Of a stretch of DNA of 37,261 nucleotides, positions 15,673 to 24,058 are shown piece by piece. Position 1 is the stretch's first letter. Every line of letters begins with the position of its first letter. Under the pieces are notes generated by a model, which saw only the letters and a list, made by a program, of their open reading frames with translations, did no database searches and was not told the DNA's origin. The translations under genes and the position numbers were made by a program. The stretch comes from VRUG01 sp965372745. Its GTDB lineage: Bacteria > Planctomycetota > Phycisphaerae > Sedimentisphaerales > Anaerobacaceae. The stretch spans positions 1-37,261 of the forward strand of contig CBDVDM010000017.1 of NCBI GenBank assembly GCA_965372745.1, read 5' to 3'.

Positions 15673-16659
15673 ATGGTTGCTACTAAATCAAAGACAAAAA
15701 AACAGCGGTATCCGATTTATGTAATAGCTGGAAAAGAAACATCTCTCATTAACTCTGAATGCGATAAGCTGCTTGACCAGATTATCGCACCGCAGCAGAG
15801 ACAAACCTGTCTGTTCAGCCCGGAGCCTGCCCAGGTTCCTATCTCACAGGTGCTTGACGAATTAAGGACACTGCCTTTTCTTGCCGATAAAAGGGTTGTC
15901 CTGATAAGAAATGCTGACAAGTTCATCTCAGAAAACCGCACAATCCTCGAAAATTATTTCGATAACCCATGTGCTACCGGAATTCTTGTTCTAACTGCAA
16001 ACAGCTTTCCTTCCAATACCAGACTCGCCAAAAAACTTGCAAAGGTCGGCAGGCTTATCAGTATTACCCAGCCCAAAGGCCGGCAGCTTCCCGATAGTAT
16101 CATTAAGTATGCCCATGATGCCCATGACAAAAACCTAAATAATGCTAATGCAGAGTTCCTTATCGAATTGACCGGCGATAACTTAGCAAAACTCTATGCC
16201 GAAATCGACAAGCTCGCCTTGTTCGTTCATCCTGATAAGACTATAACCACAGACAACATCGAATCGCTCATCGGCCACAATCGACTCTTCAATGTCTTTA
16301 ATGTAATTGACGCATGTCTGGATGGAAATGTCACTCAAGCTGTTGAGAGGCTGAGGAAAATGTTCGAAGCGGATAAAAACGCTGAGTACACATTTCTCGG
16401 GGCTTTCGCATTTCATTTTAGAAGAATGTTCAACGCAAAAGTTCTTCTGAATAAAGGCCTGAGTCAATACCAAATTGCAGGTCAGCTTAAAATCTGGGGC
16501 AATAAAGAGGCATTCTTCAGGCAATTGAAAAAGGTGTCGTTAAAACAAATCGGCGGGCAGATAAAACATTTAGCACAAATCGATCACGCAATTAAGACAG
16601 GCCAGGCAAAACCAAAAACTGCCGCCGAACAGTTGGTTTATAAACTGGTAGCTAATTAG
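15673..16659 (+). CDS. holA: DNA polymerase III subunit delta
   Basis: This 328-residue clamp-loader subunit opens the sliding clamp during replication. The family order is visible: an N-terminal YVIAGKETSLINSECDKL segment (16-33), then LRTLPFLADKRVVLIRNADKF (64-84), the basic middle domain with LAKKLAK, and a C-terminal helical collar with FLGAFAFHFRRM and AEQLVYKLV at the end. As in the family, the Walker A lysine motif is degenerate. The ATG is 3 nt after the gyrA stop, so translation is probably coupled. Confidence 0.92.
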   Translation: MVATKSKTKKQRYPIYVIAGKETSLINSECDKLLDQIIAPQQRQTCLFSPEPAQVPISQVLDELRTLPFLADKRVVLIRNADKFISENRTILENYFDNPCATGILVLTANSFPSNTRLAKKLAKVGRLISITQPKGRQLPDSIIKYAHDAHDKNLNNANAEFLIELTGDNLAKLYAEIDKLALFVHPDKTITTDNIESLIGHNRLFNVFNVIDACLDGNVTQAVERLRKMFEADKNAEYTFLGAFAFHFRRMFNAKVLLNKGLSQYQIAGQLKIWGNKEAFFRQLKKVSLKQIGGQIKHLAQIDHAIKTGQAKPKTAAEQLVYKLVAN

Positions 16660-16702
16660 TATTGGGTTGTTCAACAATAGGGGCCTTCGGCCAACAGAAA
16701 GG

Positions 16703-16784
16703 GCGGGATTCGCTTTGCGGCTCGCTTTCGGCATGCCGCACTCGTGCGCTCCCTGCTACGTAGTGAGGCGTGTTATCATCCCGC
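16703..16784. repeat. 82-bp palindromic GC-rich block
   Basis: The block begins with GCGGGAT (16703-16709) and ends with its reverse complement ATCCCGC (16778-16784). Inside are another stem, GCGGC (16717-16721) with GCCGC (16735-16739), and the palindromes GGCATGCC and CTACGTAG. A GGCC-TTC-GGCC hairpin lies just to the left (16682-16692). GC content is far above the neighbours. Ten bases of the left end (GGCGGGATTCG) resemble the 3' part of the adjacent tRNA-Ser. It looks like a REP/MITE-type element, but this is inference. Confidence 0.5.
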
Positions 16785-16791
16785 TGAAAAA

Positions 16792-16881
16792 CGGAGAGGC
16801 GGGGATTCGAACCCCGGGTACAGGCATTACCCATACGACGGTTTAGCAAACCGTTACCTTAAGCCACTCGGTCACCTCTCC
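16792..16881 (-). tRNA. tRNA-Ser (anticodon GCT)
   Basis: This is a minus-strand class II tRNA of 90 nt with a long variable arm. The acceptor GGAGAGG pairs perfectly with CCTCTCC, the anticodon loop is TTGCTAA with anticodon GCT, the T-loop is GGTTCGAATCC, and discriminator G fits serine. CCA is not encoded; TTTTT follows the discriminator and may aid termination. Confidence 0.96.
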
Positions 16882-16896
16882 AGGCAACAAAAAGGC

Positions 16897-16925
16897 AGTC
16901 TACAGATTTGAAATATCAATTGCAA
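16897..16925 (-). promoter_or_regulatory. Probable promoter of tRNA-Ser
   Basis: On the minus strand TTGCAA (16920-16925) and TAGACT (16897-16902) are spaced by 17 nt, with a start site about 10 nt before the tRNA. Confidence 0.42.
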
Positions 16926-16973
16926 GAAAATTAAATCTTTACGGATTTAAACGTAGTTCAAGACAGTATTTTC

Positions 16974-17792
16974 CTAATATTTTTTTCTCTTTCGGCGTCT
17001 TGACATTAAATAAACATTTTTTTGAATCTTATTGATTAGCTTGTCCTTGCTGATTTCATATCCGTTTTCAATATAAGAGTTTATAAATAAGTTTGTGATA
17101 TTATCGTCAAAATATTTAGTAGACATGCTCCAGAACAATCGGCTTATATTTTTTATTTTATCATTTGTGCTTGTAACATTTCGCCGCATTCGATGAAGGT
17201 CTATAATGCTTAACCGGCAATTTTCTTCAATGCTGTCTTCATCAATAAAAATATGCCATACATATAAATCAGTCATAGAGATATTAAGGTTGTGTATTCG
17301 GCGGATGAGTTTTGCTATCTCAATTATTATTTGCTCTTGTAGATTTCTTTCGAGTCCCAGCCATTTTTGAGAAACGAATTCTTTAAAGTCGGTTAATTCC
17401 AGTTTTTCTGTAATTACAAATGATTTGCTCTCAACACCAAGTGTCGTACGCTCACCAAAACATACAGGCAGATATGTCCCGATATTATGACTTAGAAGAA
17501 ATTGTATATTTTCCCACTCAACCGAACCCTGTGACATCGGTCGACCGAAATTACGGCAGCTGCTTATAATGTCATTGATTTGTGGATGATGAAACCGTTT
17601 TATAAAAAAAGCCCTTTTATCTTGACCTTCACCGAAGAATATCTTGTGAACATCCCTGTTGCTGGTTGGGCTTAATTTTTTTCTGCCCGGGTAATAAAAA
17701 AAATCTTCGAAGGATTTTAAGCTGAGTTTATTAAAGAATTTCTGCCAGTCCTTTGAGAAAATGACTTTTTCCAATTTAACTTCCAAAATCAA
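16974..17792 (-). CDS. WaaP-like lipopolysaccharide core sugar kinase
   Basis: This 272-residue kinase is of the Kdo/WaaP (lipopolysaccharide kinase) group, which phosphorylates core sugars of lipopolysaccharide at the cytoplasmic face. Seen: Lys65 in FFIKRF (ATP site), Glu94 in VEWEN (helix C), Asp175 in MTDLYVWHIFI (the counterpart of the WaaP catalytic HRDxYxxHF, here with the leading His replaced), and Asp198 in IIDLHRMRR, nearly identical to the WaaP metal-binding segment. A very basic tail (RRRKRKK) ends the protein. The start is uncertain: TTG at 17792 opens the frame, no ATG is in frame nearby, and no clear ribosome-binding site exists. The gene points away from the MsbA-like gene and belongs with it by theme. 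Confidence 0.85.
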   Translation of the reverse strand: MILEVKLEKVIFSKDWQKFFNKLSLKSFEDFFYYPGRKKLSPTSNRDVHKIFFGEGQDKRAFFIKRFHHPQINDIISSCRNFGRPMSQGSVEWENIQFLLSHNIGTYLPVCFGERTTLGVESKSFVITEKLELTDFKEFVSQKWLGLERNLQEQIIIEIAKLIRRIHNLNISMTDLYVWHIFIDEDSIEENCRLSIIDLHRMRRNVTSTNDKIKNISRLFWSMSTKYFDDNITNLFINSYIENGYEISKDKLINKIQKNVYLMSRRRKRKKY

Positions 17793-18135
17793 ACCATTTT
17801 TTTATATTGTTGTTTTTAAACATTGAATATTGAGTTAAGATAATACCAGTCCAGCTCATTCAATTCCACTATATTTTAGAACTCCTTGAAACATTCTCAT
17901 TACTCAGGATATTATCGTTTACTCTGTGAACCTTTGTGTCCGACAATATTTCAAACGACCGGCACCTCTGGAATAATAAAAAATAATCACTTTTTTACTG
18001 TAAAACGACTTTTTCATTAAAATTAGATAGTAATGCCCATACGTCTAACTTTAACTCAAAATTCTTTGCACTTGACCGGAAAAGCCACCTGTGTTATTGT
18101 CTTGACTTAAATTTTATACAACAGGAAAAAATTAA
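17793..18135. other. Divergent intergenic region between WaaP-like and MsbA-like genes
   Basis: The 343 bp hold no gene. A TTGACT occurs at 18102-18107, 28 nt before the MsbA-like start, but no matching -10 follows. Nothing else stands out. Confidence 0.5.
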
Positions 18136-20301
18136 GTGAAAGCATTCATGCGGATATTTAAGTATGTAAAGCCGCAGTGGCCAAAAGTCATTGTCGTCGT
18201 TTTTACTGCATTTGTGATAGCGGTCTTCTTTTCGCTGAGTTTTATGACAGTCGTACCTTTATTAAGAGTCATAATGGGCAGTGAAGGTCTCCACGGACTC
18301 GTAGACAGAAAAGTCTGTGACATTCGATACCAGATTAATTTCTATATCCCCGACACTACGGATTTTACTGATGGTGATACCGAGGTCTCAGCAGGATTTC
18401 TGCGGGTAACTTATGTTGCCCTTGAGGGCTCTGCCCATGTTGCCGGGTTCAAACTCGATGACCAAATTTTCAGTGTCGGCCGGTTTGAATCTAATCAGCA
18501 AATTCAGGAATTGTCCAGAGCCAGGTTACTCCAAATGCTTGCAACCGCCGAATATGACAGCCATGTAACCATACACTTCAAGCGTTTCAACGACGAGAAT
18601 GGCCGGTTGGAATACAGGCAGGCTCAACTCTACACAGGCTCAGGCAATGATATGAAGAAAAGGTCTGCGGACATTCTTCAATGGACGGTCAGCTCTTTAC
18701 CAAGAGGACAAACAAAAAATAACAAGCAAAAGGCAGTTGTGCTGATTATTATTTTAATGGCTATTTTTACGTTTATTCGATGCATCGCTACTTTCTGGCA
18801 AAAATATCTGACTCAAAAAATTGTACAGGTCTCTGTCGCCGGATTAAGAGAAGATGCGTTTGCGCATGTTATGACAATTCCAGTCGGTTTCTTTTCCAGC
18901 GAAGGAACAAGCGATACTATCAGCAGGTTGATAGGTGATATCTCCGGTACTGGTGCCGGTGTTCAGGTTCTGCTGGGAAAGGCCCTTCGCGAACCACTTA
19001 AAGCTGTTTTCTGTCTCGCCGGTGCAATGTATTTTAGCTGGAAGCTTACAGTTATATTTCTATGTTGCGCTCCATTTACTGTCGGTGTAGGTGTTCTGCT
19101 GGGACGAAAAATGAAAAAGTATACTAAACGCTCACTTATCAGCAGCGCACTTATGCTTGGAAGGCTTGAAGGGGCCATTAACGCATTACCTGTTGTAAAA
19201 GTCTATAACCGGCAGGGACATGAACATGATAATTACCAGCAGATTAATCGCAAGTACTTAAAACAAATGCTTCGTATCGCAAAAGTCGACGCTTCTGCAG
19301 GGCCATTCATGGAAGTTCTTGGTGTTATCGCAGGCTCTGCCGCATTGCTCGTTGGAATTCATTGGATAACAAAAGGGTACCTGGACCCTGCATCGTTTTT
19401 CGGCCTGCTCATTTTACTTGGCACCGCTGCCGAATCAATGCGAAAAGCAAGCGATGTCTGGAACAAAGTACAACGCTCAAATGCTGCCAGCGAAAGGGTT
19501 TTTGCTGTCATTGACCAGCCGCCTGAATTCGAAAAAGCCGGTGCTGTCGAACTTCCATCGTTGAAAGAAAAAATCGAGTTTCGTAATATTGTCTTTACCT
19601 ATCCGGGAACAGATAAGCCGGCATTGAAAGGTATTAATTTGACCGTTGAGTCCGGTCATAATATTGCAGTTGTCGGCCCGAACGGTTCCGGCAAAACCAC
19701 TCTCGTCAACCTCATACCGAGATTCTACAATGCCGATTCCGGCGTGATTCTTATTGACGGGCATGATATCATAGAGTGCACTTTAAAAAGCCTCAGAGAC
19801 CAGATTAGTTTGGTTACCCAGGCTGTAGTTACATTTAATGATACAATTGCTGCTAATATCGGCTATGGAAAGAAAAACGCTACTCTTGAAGAAATTATCA
19901 CTGCTGCAAAACGCTCTTATGCTCATGAATTTATTGAACCATTACCAGAAGGATACGCAACCGTAATAGGTGAACACGGTTCTGGTTTTAGTGGTGGCCA
20001 ACTCCAGCGTATTATTATTGCAAGAGCTATTTTGAAAAATCCACAGATTCTGATTTTTGATGAAGCTATGAGCCAGGTTGACGCCGACAGCGAATCTAAG
20101 ATTCATAAGGCACTGGCTGAACTTATGCGTGACAGAACCTGCTTTATTATTGCTCATCGATTCAGCACTATTATTTCAGCAGATATTATTGTCGTTATGG
20201 ATGATGGAAAAATTGTTGCACAGGGACAGCATGATGAGCTTATAAAAAATTGCCCGCTTTATCAGAGTTTATATGAAACACAGTTGATAACCTCTGAATA
20301 G
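18136..20301 (+). CDS. MsbA-type ABC exporter with an inserted PDZ-like periplasmic domain
   Basis: This 721-residue half-transporter flips lipid A-core or similar lipids; it carries a membrane part and an ATPase. TM1 is at 17-40 and TM2 at 200-222; ordinary MsbA has only a short loop between them. Here residues 50-195 form an extra domain, periplasmic by topology. Its core (about 88-150) reads like a PDZ domain: a hydrophobic strand, then EGSAHVAGFKLDDQIFSVG, then a helix and closing strands. The ATPase is intact: Walker A GPNGSGKTT (514-522), signature FSGGQ (618-622), Walker B ILIFDE (638-643) and H-loop His674. GTG at 18136 with AGGAA about 8 nt upstream is the likeliest start. It is followed after 75 bp by the tandem kinase gene. 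The lipid substrate is inferred from family and neighbours. Confidence 0.88.
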   Translation: MKAFMRIFKYVKPQWPKVIVVVFTAFVIAVFFSLSFMTVVPLLRVIMGSEGLHGLVDRKVCDIRYQINFYIPDTTDFTDGDTEVSAGFLRVTYVALEGSAHVAGFKLDDQIFSVGRFESNQQIQELSRARLLQMLATAEYDSHVTIHFKRFNDENGRLEYRQAQLYTGSGNDMKKRSADILQWTVSSLPRGQTKNNKQKAVVLIIILMAIFTFIRCIATFWQKYLTQKIVQVSVAGLREDAFAHVMTIPVGFFSSEGTSDTISRLIGDISGTGAGVQVLLGKALREPLKAVFCLAGAMYFSWKLTVIFLCCAPFTVGVGVLLGRKMKKYTKRSLISSALMLGRLEGAINALPVVKVYNRQGHEHDNYQQINRKYLKQMLRIAKVDASAGPFMEVLGVIAGSAALLVGIHWITKGYLDPASFFGLLILLGTAAESMRKASDVWNKVQRSNAASERVFAVIDQPPEFEKAGAVELPSLKEKIEFRNIVFTYPGTDKPALKGINLTVESGHNIAVVGPNGSGKTTLVNLIPRFYNADSGVILIDGHDIIECTLKSLRDQISLVTQAVVTFNDTIAANIGYGKKNATLEEIITAAKRSYAHEFIEPLPEGYATVIGEHGSGFSGGQLQRIIIARAILKNPQILIFDEAMSQVDADSESKIHKALAELMRDRTCFIIAHRFSTIISADIIVVMDDGKIVAQGQHDELIKNCPLYQSLYETQLITSE

Positions 20302-20376
20302 GATACGTGTTCGTTAATTATTTATCACCTGTGGCATTTAGTTTTAATAGATGCTTAAACTTAAAGTGGCGACTAT

Positions 20377-21768
20377 ATGCATGAATTGCCATTCCAGCTT
20401 TTAATCAACTCTGTCTCTTTAGTTTCTGGAGAACAGTCCATTACCTGTACGGAACTCTTACGTCACATTCCGGACAAACGCATGGTTTACGACGCTTTGT
20501 GGAATGACCGTGAAGTAATCGTAAAAGTGTTCTCTCACAAAATATATGCTAAAAGACATTTCAAAAGGGAATGGCGTGGACTGACCCTTTTGAATAAAAG
20601 GCAGTTATCAGCACCAAAACCTTTATTTTATGGTAAAACCGAAGATGGCAGCTGGGCGATTGTGATGGAAAAAATATCTAATTCAGCTTCTGTTTTTGAC
20701 ATTTTCCAGCAAGCAACTGATATGCAAAAAAAACTTAACCTGATGATACTCGTTTGTAAAGAGTTGGCGAAGCAACACAGTAAAGCAGTGATGCAGGCGG
20801 ATTTACATTTGGGTAATTTCCTCATCAGGGATGGTATAGTTTTTGCTATTGACTCTGCCCAGATGCATTTTTATTTTAAAGAACCTGGAAAAAACAAATC
20901 TCTTTCCCAGTTGGCTCTACTTACTCTTTATTTCTCTGATAGTGATATTGAATCGGTCGAAACGCTTCTAAAAGAATATGCTGATGTTCGTCAGTGGGAT
21001 ATTACCAAAGCTGAGGAGTCTTACTTTAAGCAGCAACGGGTAGTACAAAGAAAAAAAACAATACGTAAAGGCCTGAAAAAATCCCTGCGAACGAGTAAAA
21101 GAAATTTAAAGGTCAAAAGCAAAAATTACTCTGCAGTATTTGACAGACAATTCTGTCGAAGTACTGATACTGCCGATTTTTTCGAGCAGATAGATTTCCT
21201 GATGGATAAGGGGAAAGTTCTAAAAGATGGAAACACATGCTTTGTCTCGAAAATAAAATGGGAAGAAAAAGATATAGTTATTAAAAGATATAATTACAAA
21301 GGCTTTTTTCATTCCTTACGCCATACAAAAAAAAAATCTCGTGCCAGGAGGAGCTGGCTGAATGCACAAAGACTTGAAATGCTCAGCATAAATACGCCAA
21401 CACCTCTTGCCTTCATAGAAAAACGTAAAGGGTGGCTTGTTCTTTGCTCGTATTTTATAGCTGAATTCACAAATGCACCAAGCCTTTATACTTTATTAAA
21501 AAGCAGTGATACCACAGAAAATCAGCGTACCGAAGTTATTAATAAAGTTGAAAAATTAATCGACAGGCTGGGGAAGTATAAAATCACTCATGGAGACTTA
21601 AAACATACGAATATTTTTGTTTCCAAGGACAGTCTTTTACTGATGGATCTTGATGCGATGAAGGTTCATAAATTTAATTATACTTATAAACGAAGACGGG
21701 CAAGCGATATCGACCATTTCAAAAAATATGGCAAACGTTATTTAGCAGCTGCGACAACCATTTTTTAA
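20377..21768 (+). CDS. Tandem double kinase-like protein (lipopolysaccharide-kinase type)
   Basis: This 463-residue protein carries two complete kinase-like domains in a row. Domain 1 (about 25-215) has Lys50 in VIVKVF, a helix with KREW (63-66), catalytic Asp142 and Asn147 in QADLHLGNF, and metal Asp159 in AIDSAQ. Domain 2 (about 275-463) has Lys303 in IVIKRYN, Asp407 and Asn412 in HGDLKHTN, and Asp424 in LMDLD. Both sets are intact, so both could be active. A strongly basic linker (221-250) joins them. The motifs resemble the Kdo/heptose kinase group (KdkA, WaaP, RfaY/InaA) more than Ser/Thr kinases, and the location next to an MsbA-like exporter fits core-sugar phosphorylation. I know no named two-domain relative. 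The stop overlaps the stop of the opposite gene by 3 nt. Confidence 0.75.
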   Translation: MHELPFQLLINSVSLVSGEQSITCTELLRHIPDKRMVYDALWNDREVIVKVFSHKIYAKRHFKREWRGLTLLNKRQLSAPKPLFYGKTEDGSWAIVMEKISNSASVFDIFQQATDMQKKLNLMILVCKELAKQHSKAVMQADLHLGNFLIRDGIVFAIDSAQMHFYFKEPGKNKSLSQLALLTLYFSDSDIESVETLLKEYADVRQWDITKAEESYFKQQRVVQRKKTIRKGLKKSLRTSKRNLKVKSKNYSAVFDRQFCRSTDTADFFEQIDFLMDKGKVLKDGNTCFVSKIKWEEKDIVIKRYNYKGFFHSLRHTKKKSRARRSWLNAQRLEMLSINTPTPLAFIEKRKGWLVLCSYFIAEFTNAPSLYTLLKSSDTTENQRTEVINKVEKLIDRLGKYKITHGDLKHTNIFVSKDSLLLMDLDAMKVHKFNYTYKRRRASDIDHFKKYGKRYLAAATTIF

Positions 21769-23723
21769 GAGGTAAGATTTTTCACAGCATCCTGAAATAA
21801 GTTAAATTGTTGAATGAGTTTGGCTTTTACACAGAGAGTTAATGATTTGAGATTTGGATATTGCTTAAATGACTGGAAAAGAAGTTGACATGCCTGGTCG
21901 TACAATCCTTCTCTAAGGGCGCAACGACCTGCCCGGCGGTTTTCTTTGCTAAATACCTTTCTTGCAATTTTCGCAGGAATTATTTCTTTACCGCCTTTTT
22001 CATAATAGAATTGTTCAAGTACCTTAAATTCAGTAAAACAATTCTCAAAAGTAGCACCTGAAAGGTTATTTGCATGACGTCTCCTTTTGAAAGTCGGCTC
22101 GTCAATCGCTATGAATCGGCATTTCAAGGATAGACGAAGCCAAAGATCATAATCCGAACAAACCTTTAAAGATGTGTCGAAACGAGGTGAGTTGCTCAAT
22201 AGTTTCTTCGGAAACATCGAACCGCACGAATGAACCAGAATCGTTTGGAATAGTTCTGTTGCAATATTGCCGCTGTACAATTTTCTCTTACATTTACCGA
22301 ATACTTTGCCATCCTCATCTATTCTAAGATACGACCCGTAGACTATTGCTTCTTCATCTTCTGATTCAATTACTTTGACCATTCTTTCAATGGCGTCCGG
22401 CATCAGCAGATCATCTGAGTCTATAAACGATATGTATTTGCCTTTGGCAAGCTCTACCAGTTTATTACGGGCCGCTGCATCACCGCTATTTTCCTGCCTG
22501 TAATATGTGATTGGAATATCAAGTTCCTTTAACATTTGCTCAGTGCCGTCGGTTGAACCGTCATCTACTATGACAATTTCGTAATCCTTATAGGTTTGCG
22601 ATAAAATGCTGTCGAGTGTTTCTTTTAGATACTCTTTTCTATTATACGTGGGTATACAAACACTGATATTGGGATTAGCTGGGTTTATCTGGGTAGTTCT
22701 TTTGATTCTAAGAGTCTCAATGCTTTTAACGGCTCGGTCTTCAAAGCATTCTGTAATTAAACTAAATAATTGTTCACCTATTACAGAACTGTCCAGATTC
22801 TCAACTTCTTTTCGGCCTGCGGCACCCATCTTTTGTCTTAAGTTACTGTTTTCAATCAAATCGCTGATTCGTTTAATCCATTCCTCGTGTTCCAAAGCGA
22901 GATAACCGGTTACACCGTGAATCGTATATTCTGAGTTTACCCCTACCGGTGATGCCACCACAGGAAGAGCTGCTGCTTCATACTGCAAAATCTTAAAACC
23001 GCATTTTCCCCGGGTAAATCTGTTATCCGGCAATGGTGCCAGGCCTATATCGCTCGAAATCAAATCAAAGTACTGGCTTTCAAGGGACCACCGGCATTTC
23101 TCAACCTTCATCTTCTCAAGGTCTAAAAACCTGTCGCATATAATGCGAAGGACAACATTATCGAAACGGCTGCCTATTTCTTCCAGAGCGGGCTTTATCA
23201 TTTCAAGATACCGCAAAGTGCTCTTACTGCCAATCCATACTAAACGTATTTTGCCATCGCTTTCAGGCCTGGCTGTGATTTCATAATCTTTGGTATTCAG
23301 CCCTGTGGGCAAAATCTTCACGTTGCTATTGAATCTTTGTGCATGTTCAGCTAAGTAAGCATTGCCTGCTATTACCATATCTGCTAATCTCGAGGCTCTG
23401 CGAAACAGACCGAAATGTGATGTGCGGTTGCTTTCAGGTATTTTGGGGCTGTACATCATCGCATCATCGAAATCGTAGATGATTCTTTTACTGTACCTGC
23501 GCAAACCGTAAGCTTCGAAAAAAGTCAGACATTTTTTTTGCACAAAAATAACATCAGCTTTCGAGACTTTTTCTTTAAACATTTTAAGACGCCTGATGGT
23601 ACCGCGAGGCAGCTTTACAACTTCACAATCTATACCCTTCTCACGGAGTGTATCCAGATAGATTGCAATCCTTTGTCGAAAGCTCGGCCGAGAAGGGTTA
23701 TTTGTTAAAACAAGAAATCTCAT
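21765..23723 (-). CDS. Fused GT4-GT2 glycosyltransferase
   Basis: This 652-residue protein joins two glycosyltransferases. Residues 1-330 are a GT-B fold GT4-type enzyme: FLVLTNNPSRPSFRQRI at the start, LVWIGSKSTL near 183-192, and the C-terminal nucleotide-sugar site with CGFKILQYEAAALPVVAS around 265-282. Residues 353-600 are a GT-A fold GT2 enzyme: SVCIPTYNRKEYL, VDDGSTDGT, and the DxD-type FIDSDD metal site. The rest (about 600-652) is helical. Each half would transfer one sugar, probably successively, onto a growing lipid-linked chain at the inner membrane. Sugar specificity cannot be read. The ATG follows AAAAGGAA. It is convergent with the tandem kinase gene. Confidence 0.9.
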   Translation of the reverse strand: MRFLVLTNNPSRPSFRQRIAIYLDTLREKGIDCEVVKLPRGTIRRLKMFKEKVSKADVIFVQKKCLTFFEAYGLRRYSKRIIYDFDDAMMYSPKIPESNRTSHFGLFRRASRLADMVIAGNAYLAEHAQRFNSNVKILPTGLNTKDYEITARPESDGKIRLVWIGSKSTLRYLEMIKPALEEIGSRFDNVVLRIICDRFLDLEKMKVEKCRWSLESQYFDLISSDIGLAPLPDNRFTRGKCGFKILQYEAAALPVVASPVGVNSEYTIHGVTGYLALEHEEWIKRISDLIENSNLRQKMGAAGRKEVENLDSSVIGEQLFSLITECFEDRAVKSIETLRIKRTTQINPANPNISVCIPTYNRKEYLKETLDSILSQTYKDYEIVIVDDGSTDGTEQMLKELDIPITYYRQENSGDAAARNKLVELAKGKYISFIDSDDLLMPDAIERMVKVIESEDEEAIVYGSYLRIDEDGKVFGKCKRKLYSGNIATELFQTILVHSCGSMFPKKLLSNSPRFDTSLKVCSDYDLWLRLSLKCRFIAIDEPTFKRRRHANNLSGATFENCFTEFKVLEQFYYEKGGKEIIPAKIARKVFSKENRRAGRCALREGLYDQACQLLFQSFKQYPNLKSLTLCVKAKLIQQFNLFQDAVKNLTS

Positions 23724-24058
23724 TGTTTTTTCCTTTTAGTCTTTTGATTAGAGTGGTATTATACAGACACTTAATTTGATTAGCAATATAGCTCCTATTG
23801 TTTCTTGATGGTTCTTGTATATTTATAAGAAATCAAAATAGAGAATGTAAGTGTGTCTATACCTGATACCAACCTAACCTTTGAGGGGAGACTGTGTACA
23901 ATTTAGAGGATATGCTATGTCTACCAGGCATTTTCGATTTTTTTAATGTGAGTCTTGACATATTTTTTCCTTTGGATAAAGTTAAAATCTCTCGTTGTTT
24001 TATTGTTTGTAAATGTTAAAGACAAGCAATTAGCTTGTGAAGGCGGAGAAGAATATTT
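23724..24058. other. Divergent intergenic region between GT4-GT2 and UDP-glucuronate decarboxylase genes
   Basis: The 335 bp hold the promoter at 23955-23982 for the plus-strand genes. No gene or stable fold was seen in the remainder. Confidence 0.55.
23955..23982 (+). promoter_or_regulatory. Probable promoter of the UDP-glucuronate decarboxylase gene
   Basis: A perfect TTGACA (23955-23960) and TAAAGT (23977-23982) are spaced by 16 nt, about 75 nt before the start codon. The -10 is the same as that of tRNA-Lys. Confidence 0.5.

Noticed and set aside
17925..17965. CTGTGAACCTTTGTGTCC stretch resembling a dispersed junk repeat
   Set aside because: Only one imperfect instance in the window, no structure, and no basis to call an element.
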